DNA of 64,000 bases. Origin: Woeseiaceae bacterium (lineage in GTDB: Bacteria > Pseudomonadota > Gammaproteobacteria > Steroidobacterales > Woeseiaceae). This document shows positions 45,241 through 55,219 of this stretch, piece after piece. The notes beneath the pieces were generated by a model, which worked only from the letters and a program-made list of their open reading frames with translations, was not told the DNA's origin and did no database searches. The position numbers and the translations under genes are program-made. Position 1 is the stretch's first letter; every line of letters begins with the position of its first letter. The stretch spans positions 21,018 through 85,017 of the forward strand of contig JANQLK010000011.1 in the NCBI GenBank assembly GCA_028280615.1, read 5' to 3'.

Positions 45241-45756
45241 TCACGATGTCAGGTTCGAGCGAATAAAGGCTGCTGTAACGGCGAGTTGCTCAGCAGAAGC
45301 CTGAACGCGCTCGCGTCGTTGCGCATCGCCGCTGTGATCATGCGGCGTCCCTCGCTGACGTCCGGCGCCGTCGAATGTCGCGAGCTGCGGCGGTCCGATA
45401 CCCCAATCACTCCCCTCCTGGCGGGGAACGACGTGAAAGTGGAAGTGAGGTGTCTCCTGTCCACTGTAGACGCCGTTGTTTTGGAACGTAAGGATGCCCA
45501 GCGGCTCGTAGCTCAGCACGAGCGCCTCTGCGACCCTCTTGGCTGAGCGCGCCACGGCGCCACATTCCTCGTCAGAAAGGTCCAGCAGCGTTGCGACGTG
45601 ACGACGGGTAATCACGCAACACTGACCGACCTCGAATTGCCACGGATTTACGACGGTAAGCGTAAGGTCACTTTCGTCTATGATCGCCCACCTTTCCTGT
45701 CGACCAGCCATTCCCTCGCAGAAGTCGCAGGGATCTCCTGTCGGAAGCTCGATCAC
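45241..45756 (-). CDS. HIT-family hydrolase
   Basis: 171 aa, ATG start 13 nt after the lysS stop. The histidine triad GQETPHFHFHVVPRQ is intact, and CDFCEG near the N-terminus could bind zinc. Members hydrolyse nucleotide conjugates such as AMP-lysine or AppppA. A position right after lysyl-tRNA synthetase, an AppppA producer, is suggestive but not proof. Base composition appears somewhat less GC-rich than neighbours. Has a poorly conserved C-terminal tail. Confidence 0.82.
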   Translation of the reverse strand: MIELPTGDPCDFCEGMAGRQERWAIIDESDLTLTVVNPWQFEVGQCCVITRRHVATLLDLSDEECGAVARSAKRVAEALVLSYEPLGILTFQNNGVYSGQETPHFHFHVVPRQEGSDWGIGPPQLATFDGAGRQRGTPHDHSGDAQRRERVQASAEQLAVTAAFIRSNLTS

Positions 45757-45769
45757 CGGAAGCCGTCGG

Positions 45770-47266
45770 TTACCCGAGCACTTCCGGCCGCATGTGCGGG
45801 AACAGCAGCACGTCGCGAATCGACGGCGAGTCGGTCAGCAGCATAACCAGCCGGTCGATGCCCAAGCCGATGCCCGCGGTCGGTGGCATGCCGTACTCGA
45901 GCGCGCGGATGTAGTCGTGGTCGAAGGGCATCGCTTCGTCGTCGCCCGCGTCCCGGTTGGCGGCCTGGGCGCGGAAGCGTTCGGCCTGCTCCTCGGGATC
46001 GTTGAGCTCGGAAAAACCGTTGGCGATTTCGCGGCCCGCGATGAACAGCTCGAAGCGATCGGTGACGAACGGGTCGTCGTCGTTCTGGCGCGACAGCGGC
46101 GACACCTCGGTCGGGTAATGGGTCACGAAGGTCGGTTCGCGCAGCCGGTCTTCGCCGGTCTTTTCGAAGATCTCGATCTGCAGTTTGCCTGCGCCGTAGC
46201 TGTCTTCGACGGGGATGCCGAACTTATCGCAGATGCCGGCGAGGTAGTCGCGATCGCGGAGCCTCGTCGCATCGATGTCGGGGTTGAAGCGCTCGATGAC
46301 CTCGGCGACGGTCAGCCGCGCGAACGGCTTGCCGAAGTCGAATTCCTCGCCCTGGTAGTGCACGACCGTGTCGCCGTTCACGGCCAACGCCATGCCGCGC
46401 AGCATGGCCTCGGTCGAGTCCATCCAGTCCGTGTACGCGGCATACGCGCGGTACGCCTCCATCATCGTGAACTCGGGGTTGTGCTGGGTCGACACGCCCT
46501 CGTTGCGAAAGTTGCGGTTGATCTCGTAGACGCGTTCGAGGCCGCCGACGACGAGCCGCTTCAGGTTCAGCTCCGGCGCGATGCGCAGATACAGCTGCAT
46601 GTCGAGCGCGTTGTGGTGGGTCGCGAACGGCCGCGCGATTGCGCCGCCCGGCGTCACCTGCATCATCGGCGTCTCGACCTCGAGGAAATCCTGCGAATCG
46701 AGAAACGCGCGCATGTACTGAACGATCGCCGAACGCTTGAGAAACACCTTGCGGCTGTCCTCGTTCATGATCAGGTCGACATAGCGCTGCCGGTAGCGTA
46801 TCTCCTGGTCGGCAAGACCATGGAATTTCTCGGGCAGGGGCCTCAGAGACTTCGTCACGAGCCGGACTTCATCGGCCTGCACCGTGAGTTCTCCTGTGCC
46901 CGTCTTGAACAACACGCCGCGCGCGAACACGATGTCGCCGACGTCCCACTTCTTGAACGCCGCGTAGACGCCGTCGGGCAGCCGGTCGCGCTCGAGGCGC
47001 ACCTGGATCTGGCCCGAGCGGTCCTGAAGCTTGATGAAGCTGCCCTTGCCCATGACACGCTTGACCATCATGCGGCCGGACACGGAGACCTCGACGTTCT
47101 CCGCGACGAGATGCTCGGCCTCGTGGCCGTCGTAGGTCTCAATCAGTTCGTCGGCGAGCGCGTTGCGATGCACGTCGTTCGGATAGACGTTGCCCGCTTC
47201 TCGCAGTGCGTCGAGCTTGCGGCGCCGCTCGGCAATGAGCTTGTTTTCGTCGGTCTTGTCGTTCAT
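45770..47266 (-). CDS. lysS: Lysyl-tRNA synthetase (class II)
   Basis: 498 aa. N-terminal OB anticodon-binding domain ([26 protein letters not shown]) and class II catalytic core: motif 2 [20 protein letters not shown] and motif 3 [15 protein letters not shown]. Follows prfB by 13 nt, the same prfB-lysS order as in E. coli. Confidence 0.97.
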   Translation of the reverse strand: MNDKTDENKLIAERRRKLDALREAGNVYPNDVHRNALADELIETYDGHEAEHLVAENVEVSVSGRMMVKRVMGKGSFIKLQDRSGQIQVRLERDRLPDGVYAAFKKWDVGDIVFARGVLFKTGTGELTVQADEVRLVTKSLRPLPEKFHGLADQEIRYRQRYVDLIMNEDSRKVFLKRSAIVQYMRAFLDSQDFLEVETPMMQVTPGGAIARPFATHHNALDMQLYLRIAPELNLKRLVVGGLERVYEINRNFRNEGVSTQHNPEFTMMEAYRAYAAYTDWMDSTEAMLRGMALAVNGDTVVHYQGEEFDFGKPFARLTVAEVIERFNPDIDATRLRDRDYLAGICDKFGIPVEDSYGAGKLQIEIFEKTGEDRLREPTFVTHYPTEVSPLSRQNDDDPFVTDRFELFIAGREIANGFSELNDPEEQAERFRAQAANRDAGDDEAMPFDHDYIRALEYGMPPTAGIGLGIDRLVMLLTDSPSIRDVLLFPHMRPEVLG

Positions 47267-47279
47267 GCGTGCGTCTGTC

Positions 47280-48375
47280 TCAAAGCCCCTGTTTCAGGCT
47301 CGCCTCAATGAAGTTATCCAGTCCGCCGTCGAGGACCGCCTGAGTGTTACCGGTTTCGACGCCGGTGCGCAAATCCTTGATTCGGCTCTGATCGAGTACG
47401 TAGGAACGTATCTGGCTGCCCCAACCGACGTCGGCCTTCGTGTCCTCGACGGCCGATGCCTCGGCGCGCCGGTTCTGCAGCTCGAGCTCATACAGTTTGG
47501 CCTTGAGCTGGTTCATCGCCTGCGCCTTGTTCTTGTGCTGCGAGCGATCGTTCTGGCACTGCACGACCGTGTTGGTCGGCAGGTGCGTGATCCGGACCGC
47601 CGACTCGGTCCGGTTGACGTGCTGGCCGCCCGCGCCGCTCGCGCGGTACACGTCGATACGCAGGTCGGACGGATCGATCTCGATATCGATGTCGTCATCG
47701 ACTTCGGGCGAGACGAACACCGACGCGAACGAGGTATGTCGGCGGTTGCCGGAGTCGAACGGCGACTTGCGCACGAGCCGATGCACGCCGGTCTCGGTGC
47801 GCAGCCAGCCGTAGGCGTATTCGCCGCGGATGTGAATCGTTGCGCTCTTGATGCCCGCGACCTCTCCGGCCGAGGCCTCGATGAGCTCCGCGGCGAAGCC
47901 GTGCGCCTCGGCCCAGCGCAGGTACATGCGCAGTATCATGTCGGCCCAGTCCTGGGCCTCGGTGCCGCCCGCACCCGACTGGATGTCGAGGTAGGCGTTG
48001 TTGGCGTCCATGTCGCCGGAAAACATGCGGCGGAACTCGAGTCCCGCAAGCCGCTTCTCGAATCCCTCGAGGTCGGTCTCGACTTCCGCGACGGTCTCGG
48101 CATCGTCTTCGCCGGCCGCGAGTTCGAGCAGTTCGCCGGCGTCCGTCAAGCCGGTCGTGAGCTCGTCGAGCGTCACGACGACGTCCTCGAGCGCGGCGCG
48201 CTCCTGACCGAGCGCCTGGGCCCGCTCGGGCTCGTTCCAGACGTCCGGCTGTTCGAGTTCGCGCTGAACCTCGGTCAGGCGCTCCGACTTGGCATCGTAG
48301 TCAAAGATACCCCCTCAGCGCAGCCGTGCGCTCGGCAAGATCGGCGATGGTCTGTCGAATCTGGCTCGTTTCCAT
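47280..48375 (-). CDS. prfB: Peptide chain release factor 2, made by programmed +1 frameshift
   Basis: Two reading frames join to give 364 aa, the usual RF2 size. The first is 24 codons from the ATG at 48375 ([16 protein letters not shown]...RGYL) to an in-frame TGA at 48301-48303. The second continues from GAC (48300-48302) to 47280. The track lists only the second frame from an internal start at 48176. The anticodon-like [13 protein letters not shown] and the catalytic [13 protein letters not shown] (GGQ) are present. Terminates at UGA and UAA. Autoregulated by RF2 level through the frameshift. Confidence 0.97.
48300..48315 (-). promoter_or_regulatory. prfB programmed frameshift site
   Basis: Minus-strand AGGGGGTATCTTTGAC: an internal Shine-Dalgarno-like AGGGGG, the slip codon CTT, the UGA stop, then C. 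This is the canonical RF2 element. When RF2 is scarce the ribosome slips +1 at CTT. Confidence 0.96.
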
Positions 48376-48417
48376 GATCGTTCACGATGAGGGCTTCGGA
48401 CGAAGCGCGGGATGGTA

Positions 48418-50139
48418 TCACGCAGCGGCGCTTTCCAGGGCTACGATTTGCTCCACGACGAGCTGTGGTCGCTCGACGCCGCGATACTCGTTGACGTCGA
48501 GCCGGTAAGCGAGCCGGACGACGCCTCGGAGAGACGGACCGGCCTGGTTGAACGCGATCGCATCGATCGGGTTGCCGCCGCTTGCCGGCCGCAGACGAAG
48601 CTTCAGGTGATTCTCACCCACTGTTCTCTGCTCGAGCACCTCGAAGTCGCCGTTCCAAAGCGGCTCCGGAAAGGCCGAGCCCCAGGGGCCGGCTGCCCGG
48701 AGTTCCCGTGCGAAGGAGAGCGACAGCGCCCCGCCCGGCAGCGGCCCGTCGGTGACGAGTTTGCCGGAGAAATCCGCGTCGGGGTACAGGGCCTCGAGAC
48801 TCTCCGCGGCCAGCCGGCGAAACTCGTCGTAGCGATCCTTGACGATGGTCAGCCCCGCGGCCATGGCATGGCCGCCGAACTTCTCGATAAGGCCCGGGTT
48901 GAGCGTGTCGACGTGCTCGAGCAGGTCGCGCGCGTGCACGCCGTACACCGAACGTGCCGAGCCTTTGAGCGTGGTTGCATCTTCTTGCGCGAAGGCGATG
49001 ACCGGGCGATGGCAGCGTTCCTTCACGCGCGCGGCCACGAGACCGACTATGCCCTGGTGCCAGGAGGCGTCGTACACGCACACGCACGGCGGGAGCCGTC
49101 GCGCGTCCATCGCGTCGACGAACGCAAACGCCTGCTCACGCATATCGGATTCGATCTCGCGGCGCTCGCGATTGATCGCGTCGAGCTCCGCGGCGAATCC
49201 CGCGGCCGCTGCACGGTCGTCGGTCAACAGGCATTCGATGCCGACCGACATGTCGTCGAGCCGGCCCGCCGCGTTGAGCCGCGGGCCCACGGCGAAGCCC
49301 AGGTCCGTGCTCACGACCCGGCGCGCCTGCCGTCCGGCAACATCGAGCAGCGCGTCGATGCCAGCCACCGTGCGTCCGGCCCGAATTCGCCGAATGCCCT
49401 GCTCGACGAGGACGCGGTTGTTGCGGTCCAGCGGCACGACGTCGGCGACCGTGCCCAGCGCGACGAGGTCGAGGTATTTCGCCGGCACCCGCGCGGCGCC
49501 TTCGCGGCCGTCGCGTTCGAGCGCCTGGCCGAGCGCCGCGAGGACGTAGAAGGCGACGCCGACACCGGCAAGATTGCGGCTGCCGAAACGGCTGCCGGGG
49601 AGGTTCGGATTGACGATGACCGCGGCGTCCGGAACGTCGCCGCCCGGCAGGTGATGATCGGTCACGAGCACCTGGATGCCGGCCGCGTTGGCCGCCGCGA
49701 CGCCACGGAGACTCGAGATGCCGTTGTCGACCGTAACGATGAGGTCCGGCGCCAACCCCGCCGCCTCGGCGACGATCTCAGGCGTCAGGCCGTAGCCGTA
49801 GTCGAAGCGATTGGGGACGAGATAAGCGACGTCCAGGAAACCGAAGTCAGCAAGACAGCGCAGCATGATGGCCGTGCTCGTCGCACCGTCGACGTCGAAA
49901 TCGCCAACGACGACGATGCGGCCCTCGTGATGCTCGAGCAACAGTTCAACGGCCGCATCGACGTTGTCAAGCGAGCCGACGGGCAACAGGCGCCCGAGCG
50001 CGTAGTCGAGCTCGCGCGAGTCGACAACGCCGCGCATCGCATACAGGCGGGCGAGCACGGGGTGCATGCCGACGAAACCCTCGAGCGTCGCCGCCGACGG
50101 TTGCGCGCGCTGTTCGATCGGGCGGGCGCTACGAGGCAC
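48418..50139 (-). CDS. recJ: Single-stranded-DNA-specific exonuclease RecJ
   Basis: 573 aa from the GTG at 50139, overlapping the upstream stop by 11 nt; the track's extra 71 residues run through the neighbouring gene. DHH phosphoesterase motifs: VVGDFDVDGATST, TVDNGISS and VTDHHLPGG. DHHA1 domain: SARSVYGVHARDLL and KFGGHAMAAGLT. 5'-3' degradation of single-stranded DNA in recombination and mismatch repair. Confidence 0.96.
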   Translation of the reverse strand: MPRSARPIEQRAQPSAATLEGFVGMHPVLARLYAMRGVVDSRELDYALGRLLPVGSLDNVDAAVELLLEHHEGRIVVVGDFDVDGATSTAIMLRCLADFGFLDVAYLVPNRFDYGYGLTPEIVAEAAGLAPDLIVTVDNGISSLRGVAAANAAGIQVLVTDHHLPGGDVPDAAVIVNPNLPGSRFGSRNLAGVGVAFYVLAALGQALERDGREGAARVPAKYLDLVALGTVADVVPLDRNNRVLVEQGIRRIRAGRTVAGIDALLDVAGRQARRVVSTDLGFAVGPRLNAAGRLDDMSVGIECLLTDDRAAAAGFAAELDAINRERREIESDMREQAFAFVDAMDARRLPPCVCVYDASWHQGIVGLVAARVKERCHRPVIAFAQEDATTLKGSARSVYGVHARDLLEHVDTLNPGLIEKFGGHAMAAGLTIVKDRYDEFRRLAAESLEALYPDADFSGKLVTDGPLPGGALSLSFARELRAAGPWGSAFPEPLWNGDFEVLEQRTVGENHLKLRLRPASGGNPIDAIAFNQAGPSLRGVVRLAYRLDVNEYRGVERPQLVVEQIVALESAAA

Positions 50140-51103
50140 TTGCGGGTACTTCGAGCAGCGGGTTCTGTTTGCGCCAGAAGCGCATGGCATCGACACGACG
50201 GACATGCGCCGCGACGCCGTCGCTGAACAGAATCGACAGCGACGACAGACGGCCGCTGGACAGAGCGTCCCGGAGTTCGGACAGCCAGCGGTCCAGGCTC
50301 TCTCCGTCGTTGGCGTCCGGCGTGACGGCGACGAAACCGTCGTCCGCGGCATCGAGACAGTTCAGCATGTCTCCGGGCCACGGCGCTTCGATAGCGTCGT
50401 TGCAGCGCCAGTAGCCGCGCAGCAGGGGATCGTCGGCGAACAACGGCGGGTACGGATCGCCGGTCGCGTCGGGCGCCACACCGCCGCCCCATATCCACAG
50501 CGAATTGATCGGCGGCAGACCACGCTGCTGGCGTTCGAGGTTAACCGGGTGATCGTGCAGCGCCATCTCGATCTCCGACAGGAGCGCGCGGTGCCGGTCC
50601 GCGCCCTCGCCCGTCGGCAGGTGATCGTTCGGCGTCTGCCCGTCGACGGCCGCCGGCGAAAGCGACGCGCTGGCAAGCCGATCATCGCCGCAAAGATAGG
50701 CCAGCGAGTCGACGCGGGCGAAACCGTACGGCGAACCGTCGCCGATCGTCGCCTGCAGGTGCTCGACGAGCGGGCCGAGATCCGAGGGCGGCATGCGCGC
50801 TCGCCCCTGCGCGTGGACGCAGAGGTGGTCCAGTCTCGGTTCGAGATACACGGGATCCGCGGCCGCGACCCAGGCGCTGGGTCGTTCGCCCGTCTGGCCC
50901 CACAGGCGCAGGGCTCCGAGGCCGTGGTCCGGTATTGCCACGCCGAGCCCGCCGAGTATCCACGGCAGCAGCTCGGGCGTCCGGCCGACGTCCACCAATT
51001 CGGAACGGGCGAGCCAGGCGCGCAGTTCCGCGCTCTTGACCTGCCCATGGCGGACGCGCGGCAGAACGGCGATGGCCGAACGTTTGTCGTAAGATGCGGG
51101 CAT
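50129..51103 (-). CDS. RpfE-like conserved protein
   Basis: 324 aa. It contains LERQQRGLPPINSLWIWGGG, the landmark of proteins annotated as RpfE (Xanthomonas, next to recJ) or as phosphoglycerate-mutase-like regulators. PVYLEPRLDHLCVHA is also conserved. The catalytic residues of true phosphoglycerate mutases cannot be recognised, so I do not assign an enzyme. Upstream of recJ and overlapping it by 11 nt, as in Xanthomonas. Confidence 0.75.
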   Translation of the reverse strand: MPASYDKRSAIAVLPRVRHGQVKSAELRAWLARSELVDVGRTPELLPWILGGLGVAIPDHGLGALRLWGQTGERPSAWVAAADPVYLEPRLDHLCVHAQGRARMPPSDLGPLVEHLQATIGDGSPYGFARVDSLAYLCGDDRLASASLSPAAVDGQTPNDHLPTGEGADRHRALLSEIEMALHDHPVNLERQQRGLPPINSLWIWGGGVAPDATGDPYPPLFADDPLLRGYWRCNDAIEAPWPGDMLNCLDAADDGFVAVTPDANDGESLDRWLSELRDALSSGRLSSLSILFSDGVAAHVRRVDAMRFWRKQNPLLEVPASAS

Positions 51104-51128
51104 AGTTCAAGGGTAACGGAATCACCGG

Positions 51129-51500
51129 GTGAAATTCACGAGAGAGATGCCGAGCGCGATCACGATCCGTCGCGTGTCGGTTGACGGCATTGAGATCGGG
51201 GACACCCTGCACACGGACGCCGTCGTGCTCACGGCCGAGGAAATCCTGGGTGCCTGGGACCCGAAACCCGTCGACGAGCTGGTGCCCGCCGACTTCGACG
51301 CGTTGCTCGCGACCGAGCCCGAACTCGTGCTGCTCGGCACCGGCGGACGCGTGCGCTTCGCGCCGCGCGATGTCGTTTTCGCGCTTGCGCGCCAACAGGT
51401 CGGGCTCGAGGTCATGAACACGGCGGCGGCGGCGCGCACGTTCAACGTGCTTGCGGGCGAAGGCCGCAGGATCGGCGCGGTCTTGTATCCGGACGGCTGA
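51129..51500 (+). CDS. Mth938/Xcc1710-like domain protein (DUF498)
   Basis: 123 aa. GTG start at 51129 or ATG at 51147. DFDALLATEPELVLLGTGGRVRF and GLEVMNTAAAARTFNVLAGEGRRI are diagnostic of this small family. Structures are known from Xanthomonas Xcc1710 and Methanothermobacter Mth938, but the role is uncertain (related to mitochondrial NDUFAF3-type assembly proteins). Divergent from the rpfE-like gene by 25 nt. Confidence 0.88.
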   Translation: MKFTREMPSAITIRRVSVDGIEIGDTLHTDAVVLTAEEILGAWDPKPVDELVPADFDALLATEPELVLLGTGGRVRFAPRDVVFALARQQVGLEVMNTAAAARTFNVLAGEGRRIGAVLYPDG

Positions 51501-51520
51501 GACACCCGTGGTCGCGGCGA

Positions 51521-52417
51521 TCAGTCGAGGATGACGTCGCCGGACAAGCCCTCGGCCTCCATCATCGTTCTCAGGTTCTTGAGCGCGTCGAGCTGTATCT
51601 GGCGCACGCGTTCGCGCGTCACACCGATATCGCTGCCGATGCGTTCGAGCGTCGCCCGGTGATGGCCGTGCAGGCCGAAACGCCGTTCGACGACGGCGCG
51701 CTGCTTGTCATCGAGCTTGGCTACCCAACGATCCACGATCGCGTTGACGATCGATCGCTGCGCCCGCTGCTGCGGTTCGGTGTCGCGCCGCGCCGCCAGG
51801 CGGTCAACCGGCCCGCTGCCGTCCTCGGTGTTGCTCGCGCGCAGCGTCACGCGCTCGTTCAATGACATGAGGCGCTTGACGTCGTCTTCGCTGCGGCCGG
51901 ATTCGGCGGCAATCTCCGACGCCGTCGGCCCATGATCCTGCGCCTGGCTCAGGCGCCGCGCCGCGCGCAGGCAGGCGTTGATGTCTTTGATGACGTGGAT
52001 CGGCAGGCGCACGGTTCCCGACTGGTTCATGATCGCGCGCTCGATGGTTTGCCGAATCCACCACGTGGCGTACGTCGAGAATCGGAAACCGCGCTCGGGG
52101 TCGAACTTTTCGACGGCGTGAATCAGGCCGAGATTGCCCTCCTCGATCAGGTCGAGCAGCGGCAGGCCGCGGTTCAGGTAGCGCCGGGCAATCTTCACTA
52201 CCAGCCTCAGGTTGCTCTCGATCATGCGGTGGCGCGCGGCTTCGTCGCCCCGCTGCGCGAGCCGCGCAAAGTGCTTCTCTTCATCGGCCGTCAACAGCGG
52301 CGAGATGCCGATTTCGCTCAGGTAGAGACGCGTCGCGTCGTGGTTCGCAGCCGCAGGGCGCCCGGTCGGGCGCGTCACCCCGATCTCATCGCCGTTCCTG
52401 CGCTGCACAGATCCCAC
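51521..52417 (-). CDS. rpoS: RNA polymerase sigma factor RpoS
   Basis: 298 aa, GTG start with GGGAGGG six bases upstream. Region 2 [62 protein letters not shown] is near-identical to stationary-phase sigma factors. Region 4 [29 protein letters not shown]. The N-terminus is shorter than E. coli RpoS (330 aa). It follows nlpD, within which rpoS promoters are known to lie in enterics. Confidence 0.94.
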   Translation of the reverse strand: MGSVQRRNGDEIGVTRPTGRPAAANHDATRLYLSEIGISPLLTADEEKHFARLAQRGDEAARHRMIESNLRLVVKIARRYLNRGLPLLDLIEEGNLGLIHAVEKFDPERGFRFSTYATWWIRQTIERAIMNQSGTVRLPIHVIKDINACLRAARRLSQAQDHGPTASEIAAESGRSEDDVKRLMSLNERVTLRASNTEDGSGPVDRLAARRDTEPQQRAQRSIVNAIVDRWVAKLDDKQRAVVERRFGLHGHHRATLERIGSDIGVTRERVRQIQLDALKNLRTMMEAEGLSGDVILD

Positions 52418-52488
52418 GTCACCCTCCCGTTCGCGGACTCCTGCCGAGCCGTGACGTCCGATGCCCCGACGGCATGCGCGGTCTGCGC

Positions 52489-53154
52489 CTAGCGCGGGGG
52501 CAGATAACGTATCGGGTCGACCGGCTGGCCGTTGCGCCTGATCTCGAAGTGCAACCAGGTCTTACGCTCCGGTCCCTCCCCAATCGTCGCTATTCGCTGG
52601 CCCTGCCCGACCGACTGGTTTTCGCGGACCAGCAACGACTTGTTGTACCCGTAGGCACTGAGGTAAGTGTCGTTATGCTTGAGAATAATAAGCTGCCCGT
52701 ATCCGATCAGTCCACTGCCGGCGTAGACCACACGCCCCGAAGCCGCGGCACGCACGGGCTCGCCGGCCCGACCGCGAATCAGAATGCCCGTGCCCGGGCC
52801 CGGTTTTCCGCCGAATTCGACGTCGACGGCGCCGGCTACGGGCCACGCCCAGCCGGGCGGCGGCGAGGCGGGCAGCTTCGGCAGCGGCGCCCGCTCGCGG
52901 CGGGTCGTCGACGTTTGCCCGGAGGGCCGAGTGAGTCGCAGAACCTGTCCCGGGTAGATCAGTGAGCCGTCGCCCAGGTTGTTCCAGCTTGCGAGTTCCC
53001 CGGGGCTTTTGTCGTACCGCCATGCGATCGAGTACAGCGTCTCGCCCGTGCGGACGATGTGTTCGCGCTGCCGGTGGTCCCAGCCCGTGCCGGAACTGCA
53101 GCCGGCCGCGGCGGCTACGAGGAGCGTGACCAGCATCGCACGCAGGACAGACAT
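52489..53154 (-). CDS. nlpD: NlpD-like LysM/M23 lipoprotein
   Basis: 221 aa from the ATG at 53154, which shares its A with the yqaA stop (TGATG). Lipobox AAGC puts the lipidated Cys at 19. A LysM domain at about 31-75 ([20 protein letters not shown]) is followed by a LytM/M23 domain whose catalytic His region reads [12 protein letters not shown], so it is probably non-hydrolytic as in E. coli NlpD, which activates amidase AmiC during cell separation. Shorter than E. coli NlpD (379 aa), with little linker. Confidence 0.92.
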   Translation of the reverse strand: MSVLRAMLVTLLVAAAAGCSSGTGWDHRQREHIVRTGETLYSIAWRYDKSPGELASWNNLGDGSLIYPGQVLRLTRPSGQTSTTRRERAPLPKLPASPPPGWAWPVAGAVDVEFGGKPGPGTGILIRGRAGEPVRAAASGRVVYAGSGLIGYGQLIILKHNDTYLSAYGYNKSLLVRENQSVGQGQRIATIGEGPERKTWLHFEIRRNGQPVDPIRYLPPR

Positions 53155-53735
53155 CAGTGCAGCATCAGATAGCCGATGACGATGACCGACAGGATGACCA
53201 TGGCCCAGCCGAGCCGCTCGATGTGCGTGACGATCTGCTGTTCGAACCTGTCGCCCGCCACGCGCACGATCCCGGCCACGAGAAAGAACCGCGCGCCGCG
53301 GCCGATGACGGACGCGAGCACAAAGCCAGGCAGGTTCAACGTGGCGACGCCCGCCGCGATCGTGAAGACCTTGAACGGGATCGGCGAAAAGCCCGCGACG
53401 AACACGGCCCAGAAGCCGTAGCTGTCGAACCACGAACGTGCCGTCAGGTAGCCATCCCAGTAGGAGGACTCGCGCAGCCAGGGCTCTATCGCCTCGAAGG
53501 TCAGGTAACCGATTGCATAGCCGCCGACGCCGCCGAGCACGGACATGATCGTCGCGTTCGCGGCGTAGCGCGCCCAGCGTTCGCGATTCGCCATGCACAT
53601 CGGTGCCAGCATCACGTCGACCGGAATCGGGAAGAACGACGACTCGGCGAAGCTCATCGCACCGAGGTACCACTCGGCGTGCCGATGACGTGACCAGCGC
53701 ATGACGCGTTCGTAGAGCGGGCCGAAAATGGTCAT
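53154..53735 (-). CDS. YqaA/DedA-like membrane protein
   Basis: 193 aa. SNARE-associated/DedA-type features: SFAESSFFPIPVDVMLAPMCM, GGYAIGYL and FVAGFSPIPFKVFTIAAGV, with several membrane segments. Family roles include polyprenyl or phospholipid recycling and membrane homeostasis. Located between pcm and nlpD as in other gammaproteobacteria, joined to nlpD by a 1-nt overlap. Confidence 0.88.
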   Translation of the reverse strand: MTIFGPLYERVMRWSRHRHAEWYLGAMSFAESSFFPIPVDVMLAPMCMANRERWARYAANATIMSVLGGVGGYAIGYLTFEAIEPWLRESSYWDGYLTARSWFDSYGFWAVFVAGFSPIPFKVFTIAAGVATLNLPGFVLASVIGRGARFFLVAGIVRVAGDRFEQQIVTHIERLGWAMVILSVIVIGYLMLH

Positions 53736-53739
53736 TGGG

Positions 53740-54369
53740 CTACGTACCGGGCACGAGCGGTACGAAGCTGACCGCGCCCAGGGACACCTCTTCGTAGCGA
53801 TCGCTCAACCGGCTTACGAGCAACAGCTCCTGGCGGCCCGGCGGACCGACGGGAATGACCATGCGGCCGCCCACCGCGAGCTGTTCGAGGAGTTTCTGCG
53901 GCACCTCGTCGGCCGCGGCGGCGACAATGATACCGTCGTACGGCGCGTACTTGGGCCAGCCCCGCCAGCCGTCACCCGGCCGGAACTGCACGTTGTAGAT
54001 ATCGAGATCGCGAAGCCGCTGGCGCGTCCTGCGCAAGAGCTCGGGAATGCGTTCGACGGAATAGATTCGCTTGACGAGCGGCGCCAGCACGGCGGTCTGG
54101 TAGCCGCAGCCCGTACCGATCTCGAGTACCGAATCGAGCCTGCCGCCGTCCAGGAGCGCCTCGGTCATGCGTGCCACCACGTAGGGCTGCGAAATCGTCT
54201 GACCGTGACCGATCGGCAGCGCCGTATCCTCGTAGGCACGGCTTGCAAGCGCCTCGTCTACGAACAGGTGCCGAGGCACGTTGCGGATCTGCTCGAGCAC
54301 GTCCCGCGAACGGATACCCTGGTCGGCAAGACGACGGGCAAGGCGCTCGCGAGTCCGCGCCGACGTCAT
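53740..54369 (-). CDS. pcm: Protein-L-isoaspartate O-methyltransferase
   Basis: 209 aa from the ATG at 54369, with AGGG seven bases before it and an alignment to the E. coli start; the track's 54408 adds 13 residues and overlaps surE. Repairs isoaspartyl residues using [26 protein letters not shown] and [16 protein letters not shown] are diagnostic. Part of surE-pcm-yqaA-nlpD-rpoS. Confidence 0.95.
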   Translation of the reverse strand: MTSARTRERLARRLADQGIRSRDVLEQIRNVPRHLFVDEALASRAYEDTALPIGHGQTISQPYVVARMTEALLDGGRLDSVLEIGTGCGYQTAVLAPLVKRIYSVERIPELLRRTRQRLRDLDIYNVQFRPGDGWRGWPKYAPYDGIIVAAAADEVPQKLLEQLAVGGRMVIPVGPPGRQELLLVSRLSDRYEEVSLGAVSFVPLVPGT

Positions 54370-54392
54370 GCCGATGCCCTGCCGGATGCCGT

Positions 54393-55136
54393 TCACGTGC
54401 CCAGCCATTCACCGAGCCGACCGAGATCCTCGTGGCGCGTCAGGTCGGTCTTGAGCGGCGTCACGGAGACGGCGCCGCGTTCGATGGCCCGAAAGTCGGT
54501 GCCCTCGCCCGCGTCCTGCCCGCGGCCGGCCGGCCCCACCCAATAGATCGTTCGGCCGTGCGGATCGGTCGTCTCGACGACGGGCTCGGACTTGTGCCGG
54601 AAGCCGAGCCGCGTGGCCTGAACGCCCTTAAGAGCCTCGTAGGGCAGACTCGGCACGTTGACGTTCAGAATCACGTCCGACGCCAGCATCGAGCGATCCA
54701 GTCTCTGCACCATGCCGGCCGCGACGCGCGCCGCCGTGTCGAAGTGATTGAGCCGATCGCCGACCAGCGACACGGCGATCGTCGGCAGGCCAAGAAAGCG
54801 GCCCTCCATCGCGGCCGCTACGGTGCCCGAGTAGATGACGTCATCGCCCAGGTTCGCACCGTGATTGATCCCCGAGACGACGAGATCGGGCTCCTCGTCG
54901 AGCAGGCCGGTCAACGCGAGATGCACACAGTCCGACGGCGTCCCGTTGACCGCGAACCGGTTCGGCCCAAACTCACGTACCCGGAGCGGCGCCTCGATCG
55001 TCAGCGAATTGCTCGCCGCGGAACGGTTTCGATCGGGCGCCACGACGACGACGTCGGCCACCTCGGCAAGCGCATCGGCGAGCGCGACGATGCCTGTCGC
55101 CAGGTATCCGTCATCGTTGCTTACGAGGATTTTCAT
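54393..55136 (-). CDS. surE: 5'/3'-nucleotidase SurE
   Basis: 247 aa. Survival protein, metal-dependent nucleoside monophosphatase. The acidic metal site is SNDDGY (residues 6-11). [31 protein letters not shown] and [25 protein letters not shown] are all canonical. First gene of the stationary-phase cluster ending in rpoS. Confidence 0.96.
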   Translation of the reverse strand: MKILVSNDDGYLATGIVALADALAEVADVVVVAPDRNRSAASNSLTIEAPLRVREFGPNRFAVNGTPSDCVHLALTGLLDEEPDLVVSGINHGANLGDDVIYSGTVAAAMEGRFLGLPTIAVSLVGDRLNHFDTAARVAAGMVQRLDRSMLASDVILNVNVPSLPYEALKGVQATRLGFRHKSEPVVETTDPHGRTIYWVGPAGRGQDAGEGTDFRAIERGAVSVTPLKTDLTRHEDLGRLGEWLGT

Positions 55137-55162
55137 GTCTGTGCCTGGATGGCGAAGTCGGA

Positions 55163-55191
55163 TTGGCGTGCGAGAACGCGCTCACTATACT
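55163..55191 (+). promoter_or_regulatory. Sigma-70 promoter of the smr gene
   Basis: TTGGCG (55163-55168), exactly 17 bp, TATACT (55186-55191), in the 83-nt gap between divergent surE and smr. Predicted leader about 22 nt. Confidence 0.6.
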
Positions 55192-55219
55192 GAACCGGCG
55201 CGGCTTTCCATAGCGATGG

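Noticed and set aside
48412-50226. 604-aa plus-strand ORF
   Set aside because: Exact shadow of recJ on the opposite strand; Arg/Asp-rich, no motif.
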